This document shows, piece after piece, positions 45,665 to 57,919 of a stretch of DNA of 64,000 bases. The notes under the pieces were generated by a model. The model did not search any database, was not told the DNA's origin, and saw nothing but the letters and a program-made list of their open reading frames with translations. Source of the DNA: Lunularia cruciata (taxonomy: Eukaryota; Streptophyta; Marchantiopsida; Lunulariales; Lunulariaceae); NCBI GenBank assembly GCA_948567375.1, contig OX419762.1, positions 4,966,001 to 5,030,000 on the forward strand, written 5' to 3'. The translations under genes were made by a program, and so were the position numbers. How positions within the stretch are numbered: the stretch's first letter is position 1; every line of letters starts with the position of its first letter.

Positions 45665-46403
45665 TATAATACCAAGAGCTAGCCATATGATTTAGATGTG
45701 AAATTTGGTTTGGTAACATCTAGAATGATGTTATACATTATGGTCAAAATAGATAAGATAGAAGTATCACCAAAAGAGTACTTCTACTAATAGGGCAAAA
45801 ACCAAAATAGACTTGAGAACCTTAGAACCAATAGCTAGACATATGATTTAAAGGTGAGAATTGGTTTGGTAAAATCTGGAAGGATGTTACGCATGATGGA
45901 CTAAACAGATCAGAAAGAGGTATCACCAAAAGGGGACTTCTACTAATAGAGTAGGAACCGAAATATGCCTAAAATCTTTGAAGGCAATTTTGGAGGCCTA
46001 AACGGATGAATTAGGCCTTGAAAATGTGTAGCTCCTTCCCCCAAGTAGAGGAAAGGTTGGCCTTCCCTCCCCCTGCTTTGTCTCGTCGAGAGATTTCCAA
46101 CAGTACCTTACTCACGTGATTATGAGATTCCTACAAGAAGATTCCCTAAAAGATTCCCTCTGGTCAAAGCTTGTTTGACCAACCAGATAGGACCTAGACC
46201 ATACATGTCACCCATCCAAGTAAGTAATCCAAGGGTGGAGCTTGCTGATATGTCACCTATCTGTGTCCCTAATCCTATGGTGGAGCTTCCTTGGAGGAGA
46301 TCCTCTTTGGCTATATAATAAAGAGAAGGTGTTCCCTTGGGGCATCGATTGTTTGAGTGTGAAATCTGTGTTTTCTCTCTTCTCTTGTCCTTGGAGTATT
46401 ACA
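45665..46403 (+). repeat. Element C 3' LTR
   Basis: 739 bp, ending TTGGAGTATTACA. It has a first-dinucleotide change TG to TA. It matches the solo LTRs at 44188 and 60853 along its whole length. Confidence 0.93.
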
Positions 46404-46408
46404 ATTTG

Positions 46409-48090
46409 GATTTCATCCGGATTCTGTTCAATTTTGTAATGGTTACGCTCTAAATTGAAATAGTAATGAAGAATGATAGATGGAATGAAGAATGATTGTA
46501 AATCTTACATGAGAAAATGGGTAGTGCATGCCTATTATGATCTCTAATCCAAGTTTTTCAAGGTTTCCTTCTCAAATATCCTCCATTGTGTTTTGCACTT
46601 GATCTTTGTACATCCAAGCACAAGTAACAAAAATCATGTTGTCTTGTATGGTGTGGTGGCCAAGTAACCACTCCACCTCTATAAAATCTTCCATATTTGG
46701 CATGTCAAACACCTTTTGGTAATCTAAAATATCAACCATTGCTCTTAATGTCAATGCAAAAGCTTTAGCTAATAGGGAACATGTAATGTAAAAATCAAGA
46801 GCTGAATTTCTCAAACTCTGGAGTCTCTCAAGCCCTAATACATAAACTTCTCCTTGTCCCATTACTCTATAAACTTTCTTCGAAGAGAAGCTTCCTTTTG
46901 GCAGCAATCCTTTCAGATCTTTGGGAACACCTAAACTCTATAAACTCTCTCATGCCACTTTTTTCTTTTCCCCTCATGTTTGAGCACCTTTTTTGCTTTT
47001 CCTCTCAATGGAGTCTAAACTTGTTTTTCCTCTCAAGCATGTACACTCATCCAATTCCCAATACTCAAACTCAATGTGAATATACTATTGTGAGATATGC
47101 ACCTTAAACTTCAAAGATAGATCTATATCTCCAAACACAAGCATCAGTTGGTTCAAAAGGAGAGTATGTTCTAAGGGGGTGTTGCTTGGTTTTCAATCAT
47201 ACCCTAGAGATGACTCTCTTTATTATAACAACCACCCAACAAATCTACACTCTCTATATGATAATGACCACTCCACCAATAACAAATTTTTGTTTATGAA
47301 GGAGATTGAGTCTCTTAGTACAATGACACTACACCCTAAACCCCACTTAAAATAGTAATCATCTTGTGATTATTAATAAGAGTCAAGCAAATATAGTATT
47401 TTTCCATGTAAGCAAGGATACACCTATATAAAGTTTTTTGATAAATTTATACACATCACATTGTTTCCACATACCAAATTGAGGTCTTTTTCTTTTGAGT
47501 TTATCCCTATGGGTTCAAACCCAATTTTTCTATTAGATGAAAGACAAATATTCACAACTGTTGCTCTAGTTTCTTTTTGGTTGTGCAAGTGACTTTTTGC
47601 CCCCAATATATTTGGCAGCTCAGTGCTTTCCTTGGCATTCTCCTCTCCATGCTCTTCCTCTTCCATGTATTGGCTATATTGATCAAAAAATTATGTAATA
47701 TAATGCAAACACTGATCTATATGAGAATATCTAGGTTTCTACTCCTATCACCCTTCAATTGAGCCCTTAATTCACTCAAGGAATGTCATCTACTTTTTAT
47801 AATTCATATGTACTGATCATTGACTACTCAAGTTTGGCCTACACATTTGTTGAAATCTATTGCATTTGAACCACACAGTGTTTTAAAAGAAAGAACCAAT
47901 TGATTCATGGGGATATATCTTGAATCTTTGATAAGGTATTGGTGCTGTTCAAATGAGTTGTTGACACCTCATAAATTCAATTATTCCACAAAGGCAACTT
48001 CTTCAAACATGTCATGTCATGTCATGGTAAGAATCTAGCATCCTTACGCACAATAGCAAAGAAGAATACCATGCTCAACATAGTACAAGA
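46409..48090. other. Anonymous stretch after element C
   Basis: A 111-codon frame on the minus strand (46907-46572) is open but has no recognisable domain. A further minus-strand run near 47,660-47,430 looks protein-like but I do not recognise it. Stops are frequent, so decayed repeat DNA is likely. Confidence 0.45.
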
Positions 48091-48160
48091 GAAGTAAAGT
48101 AAGCATTACAACACCGAGAGTGCCCTAGCACTCTTGGTGTTGTAATGCTCACCTCACTTC
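48091..48160. repeat. Hairpin: 33 bp inverted arms with a 4 bp loop
   Basis: Arm 48091-48123, loop CCTA 48124-48127, arm 48128-48160. The arms match at 29 of 33 positions and all four differences are transitions. In a minus-strand transcript three of them would be G-U pairs. It may be a miRNA-like foldback, a very small MITE or a recent palindromic duplication. Confidence 0.85.
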
Positions 48161-50219
48161 TATTTAGTGCCCTATCACTCCCTAAAAAAATAGAGCTGTT
48201 GCCACCAAAGAGGATCAGAGCTACCAATCACAACTCATGAGTCTTTGCGTAAAGTAGAACCTCTTAGTACTTGTGCAATGAATTATTCTCCTCATGTCAT
48301 CACATAACACCTGTCCATTGATGGAATGTAAACCTTTTCAACTAAAGTAGGTTCCTTTATCAATTTTAGTTTGTTATGCTAATGGAAACAGAGTTTATTC
48401 CACTAAGCCCACACACCCATGAAAGCCTTTCAATCCAAAGACTGAAGAGATTCAATCTCTTTCCTCTCTATCTGGCCATGCCACCTCTTTTGCCACATTA
48501 GCTACAAAGATTTCACTCTTTTGGTGAAACATGTGATGGATCCTGAGCTAATACCACACAAATTGGTACCTCTTGCTATACATGCACCATTCCCATTGTG
48601 TTCAAACCTATCAAGAGCTATTGCAAGTTGGATCCACACTAGGTTTTGCTTCCTCCTTGCCATATTCACCTAAAAAACCTCATGATCTTTCACAAGCTCC
48701 AACAAAGTATAAAAGATATCACATCCGTTCGCATCAACTATATGAAGGGGAGTGGATCTAAATTTTTGAACTGCATGGATTTGGATTTGGCATACCAATG
48801 TAAACATGATCTGCCAAATATCAAGGTGGATTGGCAAAGTCCCACCGCTTAAAAACAATTCTATTCCTCGGTGCTGGAATTTTCTAAACCACATTCCTCC
48901 TCTTGTACAAAATCATCAAATTACAACAATCCAATCTCATTATCATTGTCACTCTCCAATTCAATCTCACCTTGCCATTCCAAGTCCATGGATTTTTCAA
49001 TTTCTTTACTCAACTCCTCTTGTACACCCGCCCAAGCCCCAGGCATGTTAACAATCCTTCTTTGATGTAAAAATTTTGAAGCATCCCATTTGCCCCACCC
49101 CCCATAATTTATTGAATGGCCGATAAAATTTGTATAGGGTTTGGCCGAGGAACCAAAAAGGCATTATTGATACGCACAATTCAGTGTTCACGTACCGCAC
49201 ATGCTTAGTATAGAAACTTTTTGTACATTGCAAGCGTCAACACTAGTGTTGGAACAGTAGCAAAGACAAGATATACAACAGTACGTCCCCGGGTCTTGGA
49301 CGTACTCACAAGAAGGTGTTTGATACTTTAATCTCCAACTCTACGACAGTCACGTTTGCCCAAACTTCACAATGATTTCAATGACAACTTCATGCCCACA
49401 CTGCAGACATGTCCAGTGTGAAGCTCGATACCCATCGTGTAATTTCTCGATTTTCCGCGTCGCACATCCACTCCTTCGGCAGTCTCCGCTGCTGAAACCC
49501 GTTCTTCGGCAAACTAAAATGCAGGAATGGTAACATGAGAAGAAAGAGATACTGTGAGATAATGATAAGATCACAAGAGTTCAACACGACAAAACGCAAA
49601 ATAACTTAGGCACTAATTTTGTTCATGTCTCGCAATGACCGTTTGTAGTCGATGATCACAAGCAACTTGTCCATGACTGTATGTAGTCAATGACCGGATC
49701 CAACGCCCACAAACGGGAAGGACCTTGAGCATCGATAGGCAAAATCGACTACTTTGAAAGGATTTGATAAGAATCGTTAATTATGAATCAAGGATTGATT
49801 TTAAGCTGAGACTGTCTGGCGGGCACAGTTGGAGGAACATCTCCTAGTGGAATTTTGCCGAATCAACTGTTTGTGGGTCTATCTTTTACATCTTTGCACC
49901 CCTTTGAAGTTTCTACTCCATTTCTTGTTGAATTCAGCACCAGTAGAGATAGTTTTTCGCCCAAATTTTAATGTTTTTCATCTTGCATATGAAAACTATC
50001 AACGGTAACAGAATTAAACAGGTAGATTATCTTTTTTTTTCTTTTTTTTCTTTTTTCCAAACTAATCTGAGTATTATAATGCAAACAGAAGCACACATGT
50101 AGATTATCATTTTTTTCGTATTCTCAATTGTTTTCCAGACTAATTTGAGTGTTATTAACAATTTTGAACTAAATTACTATATTGATTGTCGTTCATGTTG
50201 ATGTCAGTCTCCTTATTTG

Positions 50220-50252
50220 AGTTTAGGGCTTTTTAGGGTTTAGGGTATAATT
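50220..50252. repeat. Short telomere-like motif
   Basis: GTTTAGGG, then TTTTAGGGTTTAGGG: about three near-copies of the plant telomere unit TTTAGGG. It is too short to be a former telomere; the same sequence read on the minus strand is the telo-box AAACCCTAA found in plant promoters. Confidence 0.6.
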
Positions 50253-50542
50253 ATTAAGGATTATTAGGTTTATTCGTGTTTACGGTTTAATTTAGAGTTT
50301 AGAATTTAGATTTTATTTGGTTTCGGTATGGGAAAAATATATTCTCCTTTTTCTTCCGTCCTTGATCATTCCCAATTGCTTCAACGAATTCGAAATTTGT
50401 GTCCACTAAAAGATAACATGTTGACCTGTTCGAACAGGTCATTAGAGTTCATCGCACGTCACTTTTCGTGTGAGATCGCATGCACTTACATAGAATTGAG
50501 GCTTAGTTCCGTTTTACTTTTTCATCTCTCCTTGATGGGGTC

Positions 50543-50700
50543 TTCCAATCCTTCATTTTTCTACGCGGTCGTCCTTTCTTCGTCTTAATAGCATATGGTA
50601 ACTATAATCGTAGCACAAGTATTCCAATCCTTCATTTTTCTACGCGGTCGTCCTTTCTTCGTCTTAATAGCATATGGTAACTATAATCGTAGCACAAGTA
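50543..50700. repeat. 79 bp exact tandem duplication
   Basis: Copies 50543-50621 and 50622-50700, starting TTCCAATCCTTCATTTTTC, appear identical. Confidence 0.95.
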
Positions 50701-53700
50701 GCAAGTTTCCATATTTCTGAAATCCTTTGCTTCCCTATTCCTTTTGTCTTTTTAACCTATTTCTGCCGGTTAATAGGTACGCTCTGAGGATGGAATGTGG
50801 CTGCTAGGTAACAAACCATCTGGCCCACAGGGAATTGACCTTAAAAATTCCCCGGCAAAGTGTAGTTGAGACCGCAGCTGTAATTTCCAATGGCCAATCC
50901 GTTACCAAAATCACCATAATATCCTTACAATACGACTTGTCCTCACGATACTATTATATCTGCTTGTACACCTAGTTTTGAACAACATATATACTTCGCG
51001 TTTGCATATATCCATATGCCAGCGTTGATAGATTAGCTCAAATCCAACATTGGTACAATTGGTGACCTATAAAGTTTACTTTCGACCAAAGATATAACGT
51101 GGTATGTATGAACATGGTATGTCTAAATTGTATAGGTTTCACGTATGAATTGTAAGGTATCAATTGTACCTGGACAATTAAGTTTCTTCCCGCTAGAGAA
51201 ATGAAATAGCGTCTGACACACAATCCGATTCTTAGATCGAGCTATTACTGGGTGTCGTTAATCAACAAACTTGTGAACACTAAAATCCAACCCGATTGTT
51301 CCGTTCAGTCCTTTTCTTTTTCGTCTCTACCTTTCAGCATTTATGTAAAGGACTTACGCTCCTAAAACAACTCCAGAGAGCATCTGTGGAATTTCGTTGA
51401 GCAACCTATGAACGGTAGAATCGTCTACCATCGCACGATGGATGAGAAGATCATGGATCAAATGTTCAAAGGCAATATTTATAGAGCGAATTTTTACATA
51501 TTTGTCACATTCTGCCAGTGATCGTTGAGCGAGTGGAGAGCCCCATCCTGAATAGGTCAACTTACGCACATGAGTGGGTCGTCGCATGATACAGTTCCCT
51601 AGCAGCGACTGGGAAGGCAAGGAGCACTGTATTCGAGACGACGTAGGCTAAAGTATTACACACAGATACGACAGAACAAGCCTCAGCAATCACCAGTTGA
51701 CAGATGAAAACAAATGAAAATCATCTTTGAGTCAGTATTACAAACAGGTACTTCTCGGGTGCTTGTGTAACGTTGCTGTACTGGCCACGTGCTCCAGTGT
51801 TCTGGGGAGAACTCACTGACGCTGGTCATACCGGTTGCAAAGGTGTTCGAGCGAACGTGCGAGATATTTTGTCAAATGCCTTCGTACGGTTCCCCGGGGA
51901 GTTCTTCAACATATATTAGTGAAGTTCTGCGGCAATGTATAAGTCCCGGTTGTTGGCAGGCAGAGGAAATATACTTAACAGGCGAGTATATTAGTGAAAG
52001 CGTTCGAAGACCTAGTTCAGAGTTGTTCACTAGATGCAGAAAGAAAGGGGCATCATCCGCATTCATGCTAGTAGAGTGGATGGTAGAGTATTACAACCAT
52101 CGTTCTGACCTACTGTGTCTGCAAAGCATAGATAACAATTTTTATCTACAAAGTGCCCACAAAATCCGAACCAACATTTAGAAGGAAAGACGAAGGAAGA
52201 GTTCAGGGAAAAGGCCAGTTATGTTTTTCTCACCTGAAGAATACAATGATCTTCAAATCATGCAGCTGTAGAAAAGTTACTAGCTACGGAACAAAACGAA
52301 ATCGCTAGACAACCACTTGGTCAAAGGAAAGTGCTAAGTGACATATATATATTATCTAATCGCCAGGACCCCACTTACCTGGCAGACAAACCTATTAAAC
52401 CTATGACCAACACAACCTGTGCTATGAAACGACCCTATTTGATACCCGGAGACCGTAATACCCCAGATCCCTGCGTTGAGTAACAGCCCCTGTGTGCGCT
52501 CACTCCGCCAATTTCATGTTCACAACAGCCTTCAAAGCTCGAAGTACACTCCACCAGAAGAGCGGAGGACAAACACCTAAATATTGTCTGGAACAGCGGA
52601 CAAACAAGCCAGCGAAACGACACCAAGAATCCACCTATGAGCCTAAAATCTAGCTACATCACGATGTCCTCAGTTAGAGAAGATTTAGCTCGACATAAAC
52701 AGAATCAGTCAAAGAAACGAATTTCGCTACAAGTTCCCCTGATGGGCTGTGAGAAGGAAGGTTTCCAGCGACGGTAAAACAACGAACAATGACCAACAAT
52801 TGCAGTGTATCACATACGAACGAAACAACGAACGTAGCCTGAACTAAAATTCTACAATCTCTGTCGACTGCAAGGGGTGGAAGCATCAACATCCTGCAGT
52901 AAAGCAGGATGTTTTGGGTACAGAATGCAATAAAATCCAAATACTAAAAAAAGAGGCCCGCTGGTTAGAGCTCGTCAGACGAGAAATGGCATAGGCAAAA
53001 TTGAACAGTAAACGAAAGTACTGGTATGCAAGTAACGTACCAGCCGCCTTACCAGTGATAAGGTCGCAAGATGCACCACTTCGATGGCTGGACGGCGAAA
53101 ATCTAACGGCACATCTTCACGCTCGGGCCTGCAGTTGAACCACATGCTGATCAAATGTATTAGTAAATGAGACTAACCAAAAACCCTACAAAACAACGGA
53201 CCAAGATACCGAAAGGAAGAACAAATCTCTCGCACAGCCTGCCGAGGTCAACTGGATGTACAATACAGTACCAAAATAATGAAATACCGAGTGTTCACTC
53301 TCAAGAGCTAGTGAGGAAATACTCTCACAGACTGTAGATAGGTGCACTGTCAATGAAAACCTAAACCAGCTCAGCTCCATACTTGGTTGCGGATCCTTCT
53401 TCTCAGGGCTTAGACAACTGCCCAAACTAGCATACCTCCTGTACAGCTCAAGAGAAGTCTAAATTATATTTAACTCAAATGCTACTCTAGCTTAACGGTA
53501 CAACACAATTATTGAAAACCAAAACCTTGACTACATGCTACATCACATCCAATGAACAATGAACAGGGCATCCCCAGTTCACGGAGCTCGAGACCCCTTT
53601 TTGACTAATTTGAGCTCGAGTGCTGAATAGCTACAGGAGATCAGATCCAACAGCCGAAGCGGAAAAGGAATCGCTGCCTTTGCAATCACATTCGTGAAAA

Positions 53701-54427
53701 TCGAACAAGAGCATTCCCAGTTCAGCACGATTTCCTAGACCTGAATACTGCCCACAACGCAGTAGCCCAAGTATGACTTAGATCTAAGTGGTTAAAGCAT
53801 CAGCGCAACCGCTCTGTTGCATAGTATATCTGAATCCAGATGAAAACGTTTGGAAACATGTCCGTCCAGCTATGATGTCGCAGAAGTCTTCGTCAATCAT
53901 GCTTCGGCATGAAAGAAAAAAAAGCCTCTGCAAGCATTCAATAGCCCTAAAGGATACCAAAGCCCAATTCGCTCCCCATGAACAAGACGAGATACAGAGT
54001 TCCATCCATGTGGTGAACTTGATCAAGCTATTAAAGCACATTGTTCGGTTTCAGTCATATTGACAGGAAAGAGAGACAACAGTGATGCCGTGTGTTAACA
54101 AGCATCAATATGCTGGACTAGCAAGCGAGTATGATTGAGCGACCTCGAAGAGCGATAACGATATTCATCATGAAGGACTTTCTGGGTAATTACAGTAGCA
54201 AGCTTTCGTATATGGCAGATATCCTTCTCCCACAAACGACATGCTTCACAAACACAATGGCATGAGCGCAATGTAAGAATGTCATGAAATTGGACTTCCT
54301 GTGATTACTTTAGTGTCTTGAAATCTCCTCTACCTCCTACACGATTGACTCAGCGATTGTCGACGTTAGAGGACCTGATCTGCTAGCAGCTTTCGAGTGA
54401 TTGCAAACCTCAACCATTAGTCGCTGT

Positions 54428-55031
54428 TTACAGAGTCTCTACCAGACTCTGCGGACATCCGCTTACGGATAGCCAAATGTAGGTCAACAGATTAACCGCA
54501 GCTCTCAAATACGCGTGAACTTCAGATGGACACATCTCTTCGTTGAGATCTAAACTATGATACACAACCTCTCTAATACGAAATAAGGCCTTATCAATTG
54601 GTATCCATGAAACTCTCCACGGAGTTAAAGCGACCTGTGGCCGGAACGACCATCTTGTATGACGACTCAAAAGCTGACGGACTTGGCCTGAAGAGTTCTT
54701 GTCTTCGCTTGTATGAGCAGCTTTCAATGCTCTCAGTTTCGCGCTTCCTCCTCACTCCCCTCACGGCTTCCTGTTCTGACGCCGACAAGGGGAAAAATTG
54801 GCGACTTACTCTGCAGACGCTTGTATGGTTATCATACAGAATCTTTTGATTACAGTTCTTATCACACACATGTGTCGTGTTAGACGACTTACACCGATAC
54901 AGGTTGGCCCAGACATGTTCTACTTGACACTTTCGGTCACATCTGTGCCCGATAGGTTCGGCTTGGCCAAGAAACGGAGCCAAGTAAACCACGTTCTTCT
55001 CCATTGGGGGAGATCTGTAGTCGACGTCCAT
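54428..55031 (-). pseudogene. Conserved plant cysteine-rich protein gene, apparently frameshifted
   Basis: The first frame (ATG 55031 to stop 54594, 145 codons) has a compact Cys/His set: Cys31, Cys35, Cys47, His54, Cys56, Cys60, Cys73, in the run CDRKC ... NLYRCKSS-NTTHVCDKNCNQ ... NHTSVC, followed by PLSASEQEAVRGVRRK. I associate this signature, which looks zinc-binding, with an uncharacterised land-plant family whose function I do not know. An overlapping second frame (to 54428) continues in the next register with a helix-rich segment (FRIREVVYHSLDLNEEMCP, then VHAYLRAAVNLLTYIW), which also looks like family sequence. The switch falls between about 54,660 and 54,600, with no intron-sized gap. 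This points to a frameshift, a sequencing error or a truncated pseudogene. The C-terminal part expected beyond 54428 was not found. Confidence 0.55.
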
Positions 55032-55313
55032 CTTGCGTACCTCTGGGGGGGGCTCGGTAGCCTGTGCAAGGCGAACGGAGCGTCCCTAGTGAGTAAACTC
55101 TTCAAGAGTTGTGAAAATACAAAGATACGTCCTCCCGTTACACTACGAGCCGTGTCCTCAAATAAACCATGGAAGGACCAGACCCGGCTCACACCCCCCA
55201 CGACGCCACCTAACTGACAATCTGGCTGGAAGCTTGACAAGACCAGTAGCAGCCGACATGCAAAGGTACAACACGAAATAAAGCCAACACTCACTCAAAA
55301 AACTTCCTAATTC

Positions 55314-55315
<2 letters not shown>

Positions 55316-55383
<68 letters not shown>
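55316..55383. repeat. (CT)n microsatellite, (GA)n on the gene strand
   Basis: About 66 bp of uninterrupted CT. It lies 285 bp upstream of the ATG at 55031 on the minus strand, a common position for GA tracts in plant 5' leaders or promoters. Confidence 0.95.
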
Positions 55384-55386
<3 letters not shown>

Positions 55387-55388
55387 CA

Positions 55389-56903
55389 CTAGTTCTCCTT
55401 CCACAGCCTACAGACAATACCATGTCCATTCAACTCGACCAACGAACCCCAGGGTACGAGAGAGGAAACCCAATGGCAGATGACAGAATTGAGTGCAAGG
55501 CGCGTACCACAAGATAGACGTGAGGGAGGATGCGTCCTCTGTCGTTCGCTCGACTTTCTACGCACAGGACCGGGCACTGTCTGACGAGAAAGGAGCGAGA
55601 CGATATTCGTCGACAGAGGCTCCTCACTAACACAATCTCTCAGAAAGGAATGAGAGACAGAGGCTTGTCGGTCGACACAGAAAGAAACGGTATGCAGAGG
55701 AGTCTGTGGGAGCAGTGAAATGCGCAGAGATGATGAAGTGAAAATAAGCGGAGACGATGTCACCCTCGCAAATAAATATCACTCGCTCGATGGAATGGAA
55801 CGCTAACGCCGAGACGTTGAAGCTCTCCTCTCTGCACTTCCCCAATAGCACATAGGACACACAACTTTCACGCTGAATGACGTCGGTTGGTTGGGACTCC
55901 GGTCCACCAACAACACCTACGCTGCTTGCAGCCCTGACATTCTTGCTTCGTTCACCGCACGCGCGCGCCATAGCATCCAAAGCTCACAGGAAGTCGCAAT
56001 CCTTTCCAGGTGATTGGAAAGCTACAATAATAGTAAAAGTGATAGTAGAAACGGGGATAGAGAAATGTGTTGGCAATCCCGCTCTTTCCTTTCTCCTTCC
56101 GCACGTCCGCATCCGCTTCTAATCTCCTCTCACAATTTCACCGCCATTCTGCCTTAACATAACCGGTGAGTTGCACAAGCGTGGACATTTTCAATCCAAA
56201 ACCGGAGACATCGATGCACACCGATATCCCCAGTCCGTTTATTTTAGACGTTGATTTGAAGGCTAATGTCACAGTGTCAAAAGTATAACGCCGGTACGTA
56301 GCCGGAGTGGCAGGTGCCTGGCACTCCGACCCCGTGATCTCAATTCCCCGGGCTTCTAGGAGCGCGCCGCGAAACACCACCGCAACAAACAAAACGCCAT
56401 TTCCAAAAGCCAAAGCAAATCACAAAACCTGACTTCCCCAGCAGCCCTGGATACGACGGCAGTCTCGAGTTACAGTCACTCAAGGATCCTCTCCGAGCCT
56501 AGTTCCATAGCGAAGATCCCCTTGAGATGGAGCCCCGGATGCTGAAAACATCCTCCAGGAATATCCGAGATTCTAGAAGGAGGCAAGTCCCACCATAGAT
56601 AGAGTTGTTGATAAAACAAAGAAAGCGGATGATAACAGTGTCGGCTTTCTCTATCTGCTACTTTTCGCGTAAACTGCACTGTTGTACTGTACTTTGATGA
56701 CGGGAGCTTGGATTTCTGTACACCCCTCTATTTGTGAAGGTCCACCTCTATTTGCATCGCCTGAAGTCCTATTTGTTGTCGATGTCCTACGCGGTCGCCT
56801 TTTTTCTTTGTTGTCGATGCAGGAAGCCAGAGATACAATTTCATTATTGTTCGTATTGTGTTTTCATCTTTTTGACTCGTGTGTTTTCTGTGCTTTGCGT
56901 TTA
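55389..56903. other. Even-composition stretch with overlapping short frames, no gene recognised
   Basis: Several frames of 60-124 codons overlap on both strands (for example minus 55,763-55,389 and minus 56,413-56,138), but none has a recognisable domain. They could include upstream exons of the gene at 54428-55031. Confidence 0.4.
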
Positions 56904-57431
56904 TTATTTCATTGTGTAAGAGGGATATTTACTCATTCAAATTTCTTTGTTCAGACACGCTGCGTATTCTTTATTGTATTTAGCATGCATCAATGTCTAT
57001 GTGGGGTATCTGGTTAGACACTCTTGATAGATCTTTGTGTATCATGCTTTTAGAGTTTTTTCCTTACCATGCAATCCGACATGCATCGAAGAAAATAGAA
57101 GGAAAAGATGTTTCTACTGATGAAAAAGCTTAATCCGTGAACTTTTGCACGTTTTAGCCCGTTTGACTCTTTGGTCTTCCAGGCCTTATATTCGTTATTT
57201 CATTGTTTAGGATGAATGTTTACTCATTCACATTTCTTTGTTCCGACCCGCTGCGTATTCTTTATTGTGTTTAGCATACATCAATGTCGATGTAGGGTAT
57301 CTGGTTAGACACGCCTGATAGTGCTTTGTGTATCATACTTTTAGGCTTTTCCCTTAGCATGCAATCTGACATGCATCAAAGGAAATAAAAGGAAAGGATG
57401 TTTGTACTCATGAGAAAGCTTACTTCGTGGA
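56904..57431. repeat. Diverged tandem duplication, offset about 291 bp
   Basis: Copies 56904-57141 and 57195-57431 share TTATTTCATTG, CTGCGTATTCTTTATTGT, TATCTGGTTAGACAC, CTTTGTGTATCAT and GACATGCATC in the same order with scattered changes. Confidence 0.88.
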
Positions 57432-57919
57432 CTTTCGTAGACTAGTGGATGTGAATTTACAAATTTGACTAGCATATCATTTTCGTTCATTCGCTTTCAA
57501 GGTAGAAACTAAATAGTAGTCATATTCAGTAGAGGATTTCTCCTTTCGAGCGTCATACATGAGCTGTCCTCTACTCCCAATATTGTTTTCTCTATACGTC
57601 CTGGGTTTCTCAAGAACTGAATATTTAATTTTGAAGCAATCAGGATGTGAATCTGATGCTCTCTTTTGAGACTCAATAGTTCGTTTCAACAATGGATTTT
57701 ATGGGATATCATGGACATTGTAGGGATACCCGAAAAGACTTCTTCACGTTACGGAGTAAAAGAAAGATGCTACAAGAAGGAAATGTTTGTAAATTCTTTC
57801 ACGGGTACTTAACTACTTTAAGGTTCATTTCCGCTTTCCCATATTTGTTTTCATTTTATGTTTCAATTTTATGGTCAAATATTAATACTTCTGACTATAT
57901 TAATTAACACCTCAAGCAC

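Larger units (their letters stand above)
40086..46403 (+). mobile_element. Element C: chromovirus (Ty3/gypsy) with a solo LTR inside its integrase
   Basis: ATTTG immediately precedes 40086 and immediately follows 46403, giving clean 5 bp target duplications. Inside are a truncated 5' LTR, gag, protease, reverse transcriptase, RNase H, integrase, chromodomain, purine tract and a full 3' LTR, all on the plus strand. A 742 bp solo LTR of the same family with its own GGTGG duplication splits the integrase. Apart from that, reading frames are nearly collinear, with only single-base stops, so C looks younger than A and B. Confidence 0.94.
48161..54427. other. Region without a recognised gene
   Basis: From about 49,200 the base composition becomes more even, as in the 11-20 kb gene island, but no conserved domain was recognised on either strand. 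The 88-codon minus-strand frame at 51,620-51,354 is the most protein-like and has no family signature. The stretch includes a T-rich tract (50,032-50,056), a telomere-like motif (50,220-50,250) and a 79 bp exact tandem duplication. Confidence 0.5.

Noticed and set aside
46572-46907. 111-codon minus-strand frame
   Set aside because: No recognisable domain, no splice or promoter context, and it lies in decayed repeat DNA; noted only as anonymous sequence.
49400-49770. Possible second TPD1-like fragment on the minus strand
   Set aside because: A short resemblance to the C-terminal end of the gene at 11251 (ending LPVCG) was noted near 49,720-49,760, but the conserved core is absent and the match is too short.
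50220-50252. Interstitial telomere or chromosome end
   Set aside because: Only about three imperfect TTTAGGG units; this occurs by chance or as a promoter telo-box.
52950-53000. tRNA-like start (GGCCCGCTGGTTAGAGCTCG)
   Set aside because: No matching T-arm or acceptor stem follows at the right distance.
55158-55385. Open frame of repeated Arg-Glu on the minus strand
   Set aside because: It is a translation of the (GA)n microsatellite and has no conserved sequence downstream.
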